A stretch of DNA of 21,507 nucleotides, from contig NZ_JBMNPQ010000024.1 of the NCBI RefSeq assembly GCF_050943655.1, positions 1-21,507 on the forward strand, read 5' to 3'. Positions 14,377 through 20,590 of this stretch are shown here, piece by piece. The translations under genes and the position numbers were made by a program. Position 1 is the stretch's first letter; each line of letters begins with the position of its first letter. Under the pieces are notes generated by a model. The model was not told the origin of the DNA and searched no databases. It saw nothing but the letters and a program-made list of their open reading frames with translations. Source of the DNA: Peptoniphilus_A sp050943655 (GTDB lineage: Bacteria > Bacillota > Clostridia > Tissierellales > Peptoniphilaceae).

Positions 14377-15954
14377 TTAAGCAAGAATTTCTTCTAGGTC
14401 TTGTTCTGCTGTTGTAATTGGTGCGATGTTGTAGTTTTCTACTAGATAGTTTAGAACATTTTCTGAAACAAATGCTGGTAGAGTTGGTCCAAGTTTTATA
14501 TTCTTAATTCCAAGATATAGAAGTGTCAATAGAACACATACTGCTTTTTGTTCGTACCATGAAAGAACTATTGATAGTGGAAGGTCGTTAACTCCACAGT
14601 CAAAAGCATCTGCAAGTGCAAGTGCAATTTGTACTGCTCCAAAGGAGTCGTTACATTGACCAACATCAAGTAGTCTTGGAATTCCATTTATATCGCCAAG
14701 TTGTAAATCATTGAAACGATATTTACCGCAAGCAACTGTAAGAATTACTGAATCTTCAGGTGCTTGTTCTACAAATTCTGTGTAATAATTTCTTCCTGGT
14801 CTTGCTCCGTCGCAACCACCTACTAAGAAGAAGTGACTTATATCTCCGCTCTTAACTGCGTCCACTACTTTATCTGCAATTCCAATAACAGTATTGTGTC
14901 CAAATCCTGTAGTTACAGTTTTTCCACCATTAATTCCAGTAAATTCTGTATCTTCTTCATATCCACCAAGCTCAAGTGCTTTTTCAATAACCGGTGTAAA
15001 GTCCTTGTCATCCCCCACGTGAACAAGTTCAGGGAAAGATACAACTTCTGTTGTAAAGACTCTATCTTTGTAAGAATCTTTTGGTGGCATCAAGCAGTTT
15101 GTTGTGAAAAGAATTGGCGCTGGAATATTGTCAAATTCTTTTTGTTGATTTTGCCAAGCTGTTCCAAAATTTCCTTTTAGATGTTTATATTTTTTAAGCT
15201 CTGGATATCCATGAGCTGGAAGCATTTCTCCATGTGTATAGATGTTTATTCCCTTTCCTTCTGTTTGTTCAAGTAGAAGTTTAAGGTCATATAGATCGTG
15301 TCCAGTTATTACGATGAAAGGTCCCTTTTCTACAGTTAGTGGAACTTCAACTGGTGTTGGGTTGCCATAAGTTTCTGTATTTGCCTTATCAAGAAGTGCC
15401 ATGCATGCAAGGTTTTGTTCTCCAACTTCTAGAACTAGAGGAAGAAGTTCGTCCATGCCAAGTTCTTCATTTCCAATTGCACTAAGTGCCTTTGCGAAGA
15501 ATTTATTTACGTTCATGTCTGTGTATCCCAATACCATTGCGTGATATGCATAGGCTGCCATTCCACGAATTCCAAATAGAATTAGTGATTTTAAACTTCT
15601 TATGTCTTCATCAGCTGCCCAAAGTCTTTCTAGGTCGTAGTCGCTATATTCCACGCCACTAGCTGCAATTTTTTCTTGTTCATCATGTACTCTTACCATC
15701 ATTTCAAAAACAGTCTTGTCGTAGAAGTTTACGTTAGTAACTGTTGTGAAAAGTCCTTCTAAGAATAATTTCCAAGTATCTTTAGTTGGCTTTCCACCAT
15801 CAAGGCAAGTATTTGCAAGAGCAATCATTGCTCCAGTAAGTTTATCTTGAAGTTTAGCAACATCAGCAGGTTTTCCACATACTCCAGCTTTACCTACACA
15901 AGCACGTGATCCTGCAGTTTGTTCACATTGAAAACAAAACATTTGATTATCCAT
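14377..15954 (-). CDS. hcp: Hybrid cluster protein (hydroxylamine reductase / NO detoxification)
   Basis: A 525-residue cytosolic Fe-S enzyme. Known: Hcp reduces hydroxylamine in vitro and acts as a high-affinity NO reductase in enteric bacteria, also linked to S-nitrosylation. Seen: N-terminal cysteines C7, C10, C19, C26 (CFQCEQTAGSRAC), the compact class I pattern of strict anaerobes; hybrid-cluster ligand segments GHDLYDL, YTHGEMLPAHGYPE, FTTNCLMPP, VGGCDGARPGR, TVACGKYRFN and WYEQKAVCVLL. All are present. I use ATG 15954 (MDNQMF), preceded by AGGAGG; an upstream in-frame start would place this ribosome binding site inside the gene. It is divergent from a Crp/Fnr regulator gene, with an operator between them placed at -41.5 of a TATAAT, so activation by that regulator is likely. 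Confidence 0.97.
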   Translation of the reverse strand: MDNQMFCFQCEQTAGSRACVGKAGVCGKPADVAKLQDKLTGAMIALANTCLDGGKPTKDTWKLFLEGLFTTVTNVNFYDKTVFEMMVRVHDEQEKIAASGVEYSDYDLERLWAADEDIRSLKSLILFGIRGMAAYAYHAMVLGYTDMNVNKFFAKALSAIGNEELGMDELLPLVLEVGEQNLACMALLDKANTETYGNPTPVEVPLTVEKGPFIVITGHDLYDLKLLLEQTEGKGINIYTHGEMLPAHGYPELKKYKHLKGNFGTAWQNQQKEFDNIPAPILFTTNCLMPPKDSYKDRVFTTEVVSFPELVHVGDDKDFTPVIEKALELGGYEEDTEFTGINGGKTVTTGFGHNTVIGIADKVVDAVKSGDISHFFLVGGCDGARPGRNYYTEFVEQAPEDSVILTVACGKYRFNDLQLGDINGIPRLLDVGQCNDSFGAVQIALALADAFDCGVNDLPLSIVLSWYEQKAVCVLLTLLYLGIKNIKLGPTLPAFVSENVLNYLVENYNIAPITTAEQDLEEILA

Positions 15955-16011
15955 ATTTCCTCCTGTATTAATAATAAATTTTGCAATAACTACCATTTAC
16001 TTTATACCAAG

Positions 16012-16017
16012 ATTATA
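16012..16017 (-). promoter_or_regulatory. -10 element of the hcp promoter
   Basis: TATAAT on the minus strand (16017-16012), predicted start about 16005. There is no usable -35 hexamer at 17 bases; instead the operator at 16038-16055 is centred exactly 29.5 bases upstream of the hexamer, as in class II activated promoters. Confidence 0.7.
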
Positions 16018-16037
16018 TTATCATTAATATTAAATTT

Positions 16038-16055
16038 ATGTTGTTAAAACAACGA
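16038..16055. promoter_or_regulatory. HcpR-like operator, copy 1 (hcp / regulator intergenic)
   Basis: ATGTTGT-TAAA-ACAACGA: an 18-base Crp/Fnr-type site whose core GTTGT/ACAAC is symmetric. It shares 12 of its 14 arm positions with copy 2 at 16760-16777. For hcp it is at -41.5 (activation). For the rightward regulator gene it lies just before the ribosome binding site, where binding could repress, so autoregulation is possible. Confidence 0.72.
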
Positions 16056-16066
16056 AAGGAGAAAAA

Positions 16067-16738
16067 ATGAAAATTAATCTTTCAAACACTAGACTCTTTA
16101 ATGGAATAAGTGAAAGCGAAATAGAAATGCTCTTAAGGTGCATAAGTTCTTATAAAAAATTTTACAAGAAGGGAGACTTCATCCTAAATGAATCTGAAAC
16201 TACAGACTTTTTGGGGCTTGTCTTAGACGGAATGGTAATAATTGAAAGATCAGATATTTGGGGAAATAATACTATTATAGGTACTATTAGTGCAGGAGAA
16301 GTCTTTGCTGAAACTTATGCAATGCTAGATGACGAACCTCTGATGATAAATGTTGTTGCAAATAAAGACTGTGAAGTTTTATTTTTAAATGTAAAAGATA
16401 TACTTACTTCCTGCGAAAAAGCTTGCGGCTTTCACACAAGGCTAATTGCAAATTTAGTAAAAATTGCTTCTATTAAAAACCTAAACCTTTCGCGCAAGAT
16501 TTTGCACACTGGTCCAAAGACAATTAGAGAAAGACTCGTTTCTTATTTTTCTGAATGCGTAAAAAAAGAAAATTCTCTATCATTTAAAATTCCATACAAT
16601 CGCCAACAGCTCGCCGACTATCTTTCAGTTGATAGATCATCAATGTCTAACGAGCTTTCAAAGATGCAAAAAGATGGAATAATAAAATTTCACAAAAATG
16701 AATTTACTATTATAGAAACTGACGAACTTTATTATTAA
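16067..16738 (+). CDS. Crp/Fnr family transcriptional regulator, HcpR-like
   Basis: A 223-residue DNA-binding regulator. Seen: N-terminal cyclic-nucleotide-binding-type beta roll (about 8-110, LFNGISESEIEMLL ... YKKGDFILNESETT ... GEVFAE), a dimerisation helix (about 120-148, with CEKACGFHTRLIANL) and a winged helix (about 150-215) with recognition helix DRSSMSNELSKM (189-200). It lacks the N-terminal cysteine cluster of Fnr; cysteines are scattered (C25, C102, C116, C120, C164). At the recognition-helix positions that read TTGAT in Fnr it carries S191, S194 and N195, consistent with a different half-site. Context, divergent from hcp and next to a hemerythrin gene with shared operators, points to an HcpR-like sensor of NO or related stress. 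The sensed ligand (haem in some HcpR proteins) is unknown here. AGGAG precedes the ATG. Confidence 0.9.
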   Translation: MKINLSNTRLFNGISESEIEMLLRCISSYKKFYKKGDFILNESETTDFLGLVLDGMVIIERSDIWGNNTIIGTISAGEVFAETYAMLDDEPLMINVVANKDCEVLFLNVKDILTSCEKACGFHTRLIANLVKIASIKNLNLSRKILHTGPKTIRERLVSYFSECVKKENSLSFKIPYNRQQLADYLSVDRSSMSNELSKMQKDGIIKFHKNEFTIIETDELYY

Positions 16739-16759
16739 TTGATAAAGTTTTTCAGATAA

Positions 16760-16777
16760 ATGTTGTTTCTACAACAT
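16760..16777. promoter_or_regulatory. HcpR-like operator, copy 2 (upstream of DUF438 gene)
   Basis: ATGTTGT-TTCT-ACAACAT: a perfect 7-bp inverted repeat with a 4-base centre. It lies in the gap between the regulator gene and the hemerythrin gene, 29.5 bases (centre to first base) upstream of TATTCT. Confidence 0.78.
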
Positions 16778-16797
16778 AATTATTATTCGCTAGGTGT

Positions 16798-16803
16798 TAT
16801 TCT
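16798..16803 (+). promoter_or_regulatory. -10-like hexamer of the DUF438 gene promoter
   Basis: TATTCT matches 4/6 of TATAAT and sits at the same distance from operator copy 2 as TATAAT does from copy 1. The leader would be about 35 bases. TATATT at 16805-16810 is an alternative -10 with worse operator spacing. Confidence 0.5.
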
Positions 16804-16844
16804 TATATTAAGATTAAAACAAAATATTTAATAGGAGTAGAAAA

Positions 16845-18356
16845 ATGAAAAGAATAGATTTAAATAAAACTGTATATGATTTAGTTAACGAGTATCCAGA
16901 AGTAATTGATATAATGGTAGAACTTGGCTTTGCAGAAATTACAAAAAAGGCAATGCTAAATTCCATGGGAAAAATAATGACAATTCCACGCGGTGCAAAA
17001 GTGCACGACATTCCAATGGAAGACATAGTTAAAAAATTTGAAGAAAATGGATTTGAAGTTATAAATTATTCAAGCACTGAAAATCAAAAAGAAAAAGTCG
17101 CAGAAGCAAATCTTAATTCCGACACACCAGAAGCGAGAACTATATTATTAAAATCATATTTAAAAAGACTTGGCGAAGGTGAAGAATTAGAGTCAGTGCG
17201 TGCAGATTTTAAAGAAAATTTTCAAAATGTCGATGCGCAAGAAATTATGAATGCAGAACAGTCACTGCTTGCTGAAGGCACACCACTTTCTGAAGTTCAA
17301 AGACTCTGCGACCTTCACTCTGCCCTATTTCACGGTGCAACAATTGAAGAGCAAATCCAAAATGCCGAAAAGTCTATTCAAAATAAAAAAGTAGATAATG
17401 AACCATCTTTTGACAGAACAAAGTTTGACAACAAACAGCTAATCACAAAAGAACTTACTGAAAAAGTTGGCCATCCACTTCACGCTTTTGCAGCAGAAAA
17501 TAGAAAACTAGAAGAACTTATTGAAAAGGCAAAGGCGGCACTTGATAAAAATGAAAATGTCTACGAAGCATTTTTAAATCTTCGCGACATAAGCATCCAC
17601 TATGCAAAAAAGGGAGACTTGCTCTATCCTCACCTTGAAGCTAAGTACAATATCTCTGGCCCATCAAAGGTAATGTGGACTGTCGACGATGAAATAAGAT
17701 CAGAAATGAGACAGCTTCTGTCTGATAAAGAAAATGCAGATAACAACACAGAAAGATTTAAAAATGTGCTTCAAAGAATTGAAGAGATGATTTATAAAGA
17801 AGAAAACATCCTCTTCCCTAACTGTGCAATGAACTTCACAGAAGATGAGTGGAAACATCTATATAAGGACATGAAGGACTACGAAGATGTATTTGGACTT
17901 ACTCCAGAAACTTGGCAAGAGGCAGAAGATTTTGAAGATATCGAATATAAAGTTTTAAATAACGAAGAAATAAATCTAGCTGGTGGTCATGTGAATATAA
18001 ATGAACTAAATTCACTACTAAACACAGTTCCACTAGAGCTTACTTTTGTCGATAAAAATAATATCAACAAATACTTTAACGACGGCGAAAAAATAATGAA
18101 AAGGCCAAAGATGGCAATTGATAGAGAAGTATTTAGCTGCCATCCACCAAAGATTGAGCCTCTTGTTAGATCAATTATAGAAGACCTTAGAAGTGGAAGA
18201 AAAGACAATGTTCCAGTTTGGCTTGAAAAGGCAGGTCGTCCTATTTTTATAAATTATATAGCCGTTCGAGATGAAAATGGAGAATATGTTGGCGTGCTAG
18301 AAACTGTTCAAGATATGTCCTTTGCAAAAGAATATTTTCTAAATTCAGATAAATAA
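16845..18356 (+). CDS. DUF1858-DUF438-hemerythrin (HHE)-PAS protein
   Basis: A 503-residue soluble multidomain protein. Seen: DUF1858 (about 4-72, KTVYDLVNEYPEVIDIMVELGF ... GAKVHDIP), DUF438 (about 97-170, with DLHSALFHGA), a hemerythrin-like HHE region (about 205-330; candidate iron ligands H210, H213, H252, H263 and E319/E320 in GHPLHAF, IHYAKKGDLLYPHL, YKEENILFP), and a C-terminal PAS domain (about 383-495, with REVFSCHPP and VGVLETVQDMS). Known: HHE proteins of the ScdA/YtfE/RIC type carry diiron sites and protect Fe-S clusters from nitrosative and oxidative damage; DUF438 proteins are uncharacterised relatives. Its operator and position beside hcp and the regulator argue for an NO/redox-stress role. 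GGAG precedes the ATG. Followed by a terminator, so transcribed alone. Confidence 0.88.
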   Translation: MKRIDLNKTVYDLVNEYPEVIDIMVELGFAEITKKAMLNSMGKIMTIPRGAKVHDIPMEDIVKKFEENGFEVINYSSTENQKEKVAEANLNSDTPEARTILLKSYLKRLGEGEELESVRADFKENFQNVDAQEIMNAEQSLLAEGTPLSEVQRLCDLHSALFHGATIEEQIQNAEKSIQNKKVDNEPSFDRTKFDNKQLITKELTEKVGHPLHAFAAENRKLEELIEKAKAALDKNENVYEAFLNLRDISIHYAKKGDLLYPHLEAKYNISGPSKVMWTVDDEIRSEMRQLLSDKENADNNTERFKNVLQRIEEMIYKEENILFPNCAMNFTEDEWKHLYKDMKDYEDVFGLTPETWQEAEDFEDIEYKVLNNEEINLAGGHVNINELNSLLNTVPLELTFVDKNNINKYFNDGEKIMKRPKMAIDREVFSCHPPKIEPLVRSIIEDLRSGRKDNVPVWLEKAGRPIFINYIAVRDENGEYVGVLETVQDMSFAKEYFLNSDK

Positions 18357-18370
18357 AATTCATTACTCCT

Positions 18371-18438
18371 TAATGGCTTGGATATTCGAAGTTATTAGAC
18401 TCTAGACAAAGCTAATGGCTTGGATATTCCAAGTCATT
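18371..18438. repeat. Tandem duplicated terminator hairpin
   Basis: Two 26-base copies (18371-18396 and 18413-18438) start 42 bases apart and agree at 24 of 26 positions (TAATGGCTTGGATATTC ...). Copy 2 forms a good stem followed by U7; copy 1 has a stem mismatch and no U-tract, so it looks like a decayed duplicate. Confidence 0.75.
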
Positions 18439-18443
18439 TTTTT
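18413..18443 (+). terminator. Terminator after the DUF438 gene
   Basis: AATGGCTTGGA (18414-18424) pairs with TCCAAGTCATT (18428-18438), an 11-bp stem with one G-U pair and a 3-base loop, running straight into T7 (18437-18443). Confidence 0.9.
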
Positions 18444-18470
18444 GTAAAAAATTTATCAACATTGTAAAGT

Positions 18471-18499
18471 TTTAATAAATTTATAACTTGTGCTATAAT
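18471..18499 (+). promoter_or_regulatory. Promoter of the thiamine operon
   Basis: TGCTATAAT (18491-18499) is a perfect extended -10; TTTAAT at 18471-18476 is a weak -35 at 17-base spacing. The predicted start is at or next to the first G of the riboswitch P1 stem (18506). Confidence 0.75.
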
Positions 18500-18505
18500 G
18501 ACTTT

Positions 18506-18581
18506 GGGGAGCTACGGCTGAGAGGAGAAATCGACCCTTGAACCTGTCAGGATAATGCCTGCGTAGGAAATATTGCGCTCC
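18506..18581 (+). ncRNA. TPP (THI-box) riboswitch
   Basis: It carries the conserved blocks GGGGAGC, GGCTGAGA (18516-18523), ACCCTTGAACCTG (18534-18546), GGATAATGCC (18550-18559) and GCGTAGGAA, closed by P1 GGAGC (18508-18512) / GCTCC (18577-18581). The 3' arm of P1 lies four bases before the ribosome binding site GAGGAG and is itself complementary to it (CTCC-TAGA-GGAG). There is no intrinsic terminator between aptamer and gene, so control of translation is more likely than attenuation. It precedes thiW-thiM-thiE, the expected targets. Confidence 0.96.
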
Positions 18582-18594
18582 TAGAGGAGATATT

Positions 18595-19140
18595 ATGAAA
18601 AAAAATTCAAACGTACTTATTTTGGTTACCCTCGCCATGTTTGTGGCACTGGGTGTTGTCATTTCGCCGATTTTAAGATTTGAGGGCTTTGCCCCGACGG
18701 CGCATTTCGTTAATGTGGTCTGCTCAGTTTTTCTTGGACCATGGTACAGCCTTTTAAATGGAATATTAACTGCAATAATTAGAATGTCTGTAATGGGAAT
18801 CCCACCACTTGCCATCACTGGCCAAGTTTTTGGTGCAGTTCTTTCTGGAATTTTATACAGAAAGAGTAACGGCAAAATCATTTGGGCAGTTGTTGGTGAA
18901 GTTGTTGGAACAGGAATAATCGGTTCCATCGTGTCCTACCCTGTCATGACGCTTCTAATGGGAAAAACTGGTCTTACTGTATTTTTCTACACACCAAGCT
19001 TTGTAATAGCTACATTAATTGGTGGCTCAATTGCTTTTATTTTCCTAAAGACATTGCAAAGAAATGGCAGCCTTTACAAAATTCAAAAAGAACTAGGTGT
19101 GAATGTCTATGAAAGATCTAGAAGAGATTATAAAAACTAG
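18595..19140 (+). CDS. thiW: Thiazole transporter ThiW (ECF S component)
   Basis: A 181-residue integral membrane protein with about five or six hydrophobic segments, predicted to bind and import hydroxyethylthiazole with a shared ECF energizing module. Seen: the N-terminal LVTLAMFVALGVVISPILRF, then EGFAPTAHFVNVVCSVFLGPWYSLLNGILTAIIRMS, a pattern typical of ThiW (substrate-site P-x-x-H-x-x-N and GPWY); PPLAITGQVFGA; and a late GSIVSYPVMTLLMG. The function is known mainly from TPP-riboswitch and thiM/thiE neighbourhoods, which are present here. The ATG at 18595 has AGAGGAGA upstream, next to the riboswitch. Its last 38 bases overlap thiM. Confidence 0.94.
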   Translation: MKKNSNVLILVTLAMFVALGVVISPILRFEGFAPTAHFVNVVCSVFLGPWYSLLNGILTAIIRMSVMGIPPLAITGQVFGAVLSGILYRKSNGKIIWAVVGEVVGTGIIGSIVSYPVMTLLMGKTGLTVFFYTPSFVIATLIGGSIAFIFLKTLQRNGSLYKIQKELGVNVYERSRRDYKN

Positions 19141-19921
19141 AAGAAATATTTCAGAAAATTTAATTCACTGCATCACTCACAAAATCGCAGTAGAAAACTC
19201 TGTCAATGCCGTCCTTTTACTTGGAGCAAAGGCAATTTGTGCAGAAAATCCAATGGAAGTATCAGATATCACAAAAGCTTCAAAGGCGCTCAGCTTGAGC
19301 CTTGGAAATATAACTGAAGAGAGACTTAAATCAATTTTTATATCTTCAAAAACTGCAACAGAAAATAATATTCCACAAATTTTGGATTTAGTTGGAATAG
19401 CAATTTCAAATTATAGGCTCGATGCTGCAACTAAACTTCTTCGAGAAAATAAATTCGAAGTCATAAAGGGCAATGCATCAGAAATAAAAAAGCTTTCTGG
19501 AAAAGAGTCAAACACAAATGGCATTGATGTTGGAGAAAAAGATAAACTGGATATAAATAACTTAGATGAATACGTAAAAATTTCAAGAGACTTGTCAAAA
19601 AAGTATGACACAACAGTACTAATAACTGGAGCAACTGATGTTATTACAAAAGATGAGAGGACAATTTTAGTTGAAAACGGAAATAATTATTTGACTCTTT
19701 TAACTGGAACAGGATGCATCTTAAGCTCTATGATTGCAGCTTTTTTATCCGAATTTAGCGGGGTAGATGCGTGTATACTTGCCCTGCTCATTATGGAAAT
19801 ATCTGCAGAGCTCGCAAAAGATGAAAGAATCTACACGTTTAAAACTAAACTTTTTGATACGATGTCAACTATTAGCGATGAAGAATTATTAAAAAATGCA
19901 AAAGTGAGGATTTATCGATGA
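19103..19921 (+). CDS. thiM: Hydroxyethylthiazole kinase
   Basis: Phosphorylates 4-methyl-5-hydroxyethylthiazole for thiamine salvage; 272 residues, ribokinase-like fold. Seen: N-terminal LIHCITHKIAVENSVNAVLLLGA, GNITEERLKS, IKGNASEIKKLSG, TVLITGATDVI and LTGTGCILSSMIAAF, which carries the active-site Cys. Odd points: the usual CITN is CITH (H26) and the usual LDPVG is LDLVG, so the sequence is divergent at two conserved substrate-side sites. It overlaps thiW by 38 bp in another frame. Two in-frame ATGs (19103 and 19109) are possible; AGGTG at 19094-19098 is 4 or 10 bases away respectively, so the start may be two residues later. Its last bases overlap thiE in ATGA. Confidence 0.9.
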   Translation: MSMKDLEEIIKTRRNISENLIHCITHKIAVENSVNAVLLLGAKAICAENPMEVSDITKASKALSLSLGNITEERLKSIFISSKTATENNIPQILDLVGIAISNYRLDAATKLLRENKFEVIKGNASEIKKLSGKESNTNGIDVGEKDKLDINNLDEYVKISRDLSKKYDTTVLITGATDVITKDERTILVENGNNYLTLLTGTGCILSSMIAAFLSEFSGVDACILALLIMEISAELAKDERIYTFKTKLFDTMSTISDEELLKNAKVRIYR

Positions 19922-20532
19922 AAAAATTATATTTAGTTACAAACTCCGACAAGTACACAGAAAGCGAATTTTTGGAAAGAATTGAAGAGGCTTTAAAGGG
20001 TGGAATTGATCTATTGCAACTTCGCGAAAAAAATAAAACTGATAGAGAAGTCTTAGATCTTGCCTTTAAAGTAAAAAAACTTGCAGATGTCTTTGACGTC
20101 CCACTTATAATTGACGACAGACTTGATGTTGCAATGGCAATAAATTCTGGCGTGCACCTTGGAGCAGATGATCTGCCTATAATTTATGCAAATGAATTTT
20201 TGCACGGAAAAATTATTGGAGCAACTGCAAAAACAGTTGAAGCTGCCAAAAAAGCTGAATCAGACGGTGCAAATTATGTTGGCGTTGGAGCAATTTTTGA
20301 AACAGCAACTAAGGTAAAGACTATTAGAACTTCAGTAGAGACACTAAATTCTATCAAAGATAATGTAAATATCGACGTCTACGCAATTGGCGGACTCACT
20401 TACGACAATGTCGATATTTTAAAAGGGTCAAAAATCGATGGAATATGTGTCGTTCGAGAAATAATGAATGCAGAAAATGTCTTTGGCAAGACAAAAGAAT
20501 TAAAAGAAAAAATAAATGGAATACTAATCTAA
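19918..20532 (+). CDS. thiE: Thiamine phosphate synthase
   Basis: Joins thiazole phosphate and HMP pyrophosphate to give thiamine phosphate; a 204-residue TIM-barrel enzyme of normal length. Seen: LYLVTNSD at the N-terminus, LLQLREKNK (pyrophosphate-binding region), IIDDRLDVAMAINSGVHLGADDLP, GATAKTVEAA, GANYVGVGAIFETATKVK (P-T-x-T-K loop, here E-T-A-T-K), and YAIGGL followed by GICVVREIM. The ATG overlaps the thiM stop (ATGA), implying coupled translation. The HMP branch enzyme ThiD is not in the window, so HMP-PP must come from elsewhere. It is the last gene of the riboswitch-controlled operon. Confidence 0.96.
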   Translation: MKKLYLVTNSDKYTESEFLERIEEALKGGIDLLQLREKNKTDREVLDLAFKVKKLADVFDVPLIIDDRLDVAMAINSGVHLGADDLPIIYANEFLHGKIIGATAKTVEAAKKAESDGANYVGVGAIFETATKVKTIRTSVETLNSIKDNVNIDVYAIGGLTYDNVDILKGSKIDGICVVREIMNAENVFGKTKELKEKINGILI

Positions 20533-20536
20533 AGAA

Positions 20537-20573
20537 AAGCCCTCCTTACTGCATAGTAAAGAGGGCTTATTTT
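20537..20573. terminator. Bidirectional terminator between thiE and the SLH gene
   Basis: AAGCCCTC (20537-20544) pairs with GAGGGCTT (20561-20568); inside it TTACT/AGTAA closes a GCAT tetraloop, with one C/A mismatch between the helices. Rightward it is followed by ATTTTATT and leftward by TTTCTTT, so it can serve both convergent genes. Confidence 0.88.
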
Positions 20574-20590
20574 ATTAATAGGAGAAATAT

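Noticed and set aside
14833..15180. 115-codon rightward open frame opposite hcp
   Set aside because: It is antisense to the conserved ligand region of hcp, with a Cys/Phe/Ser-rich shadow composition.
15955..15996. Fourteen-residue longer Hcp
   Set aside because: The extension contains the AGGAGG site for ATG 15954, and Hcp proteins start just before the first cysteine pair.
18456..18929. 157-codon leftward open frame across the TPP riboswitch and thiW
   Set aside because: It runs antisense over a conserved riboswitch and a clear membrane protein gene; its composition is that of a reverse-complement shadow.
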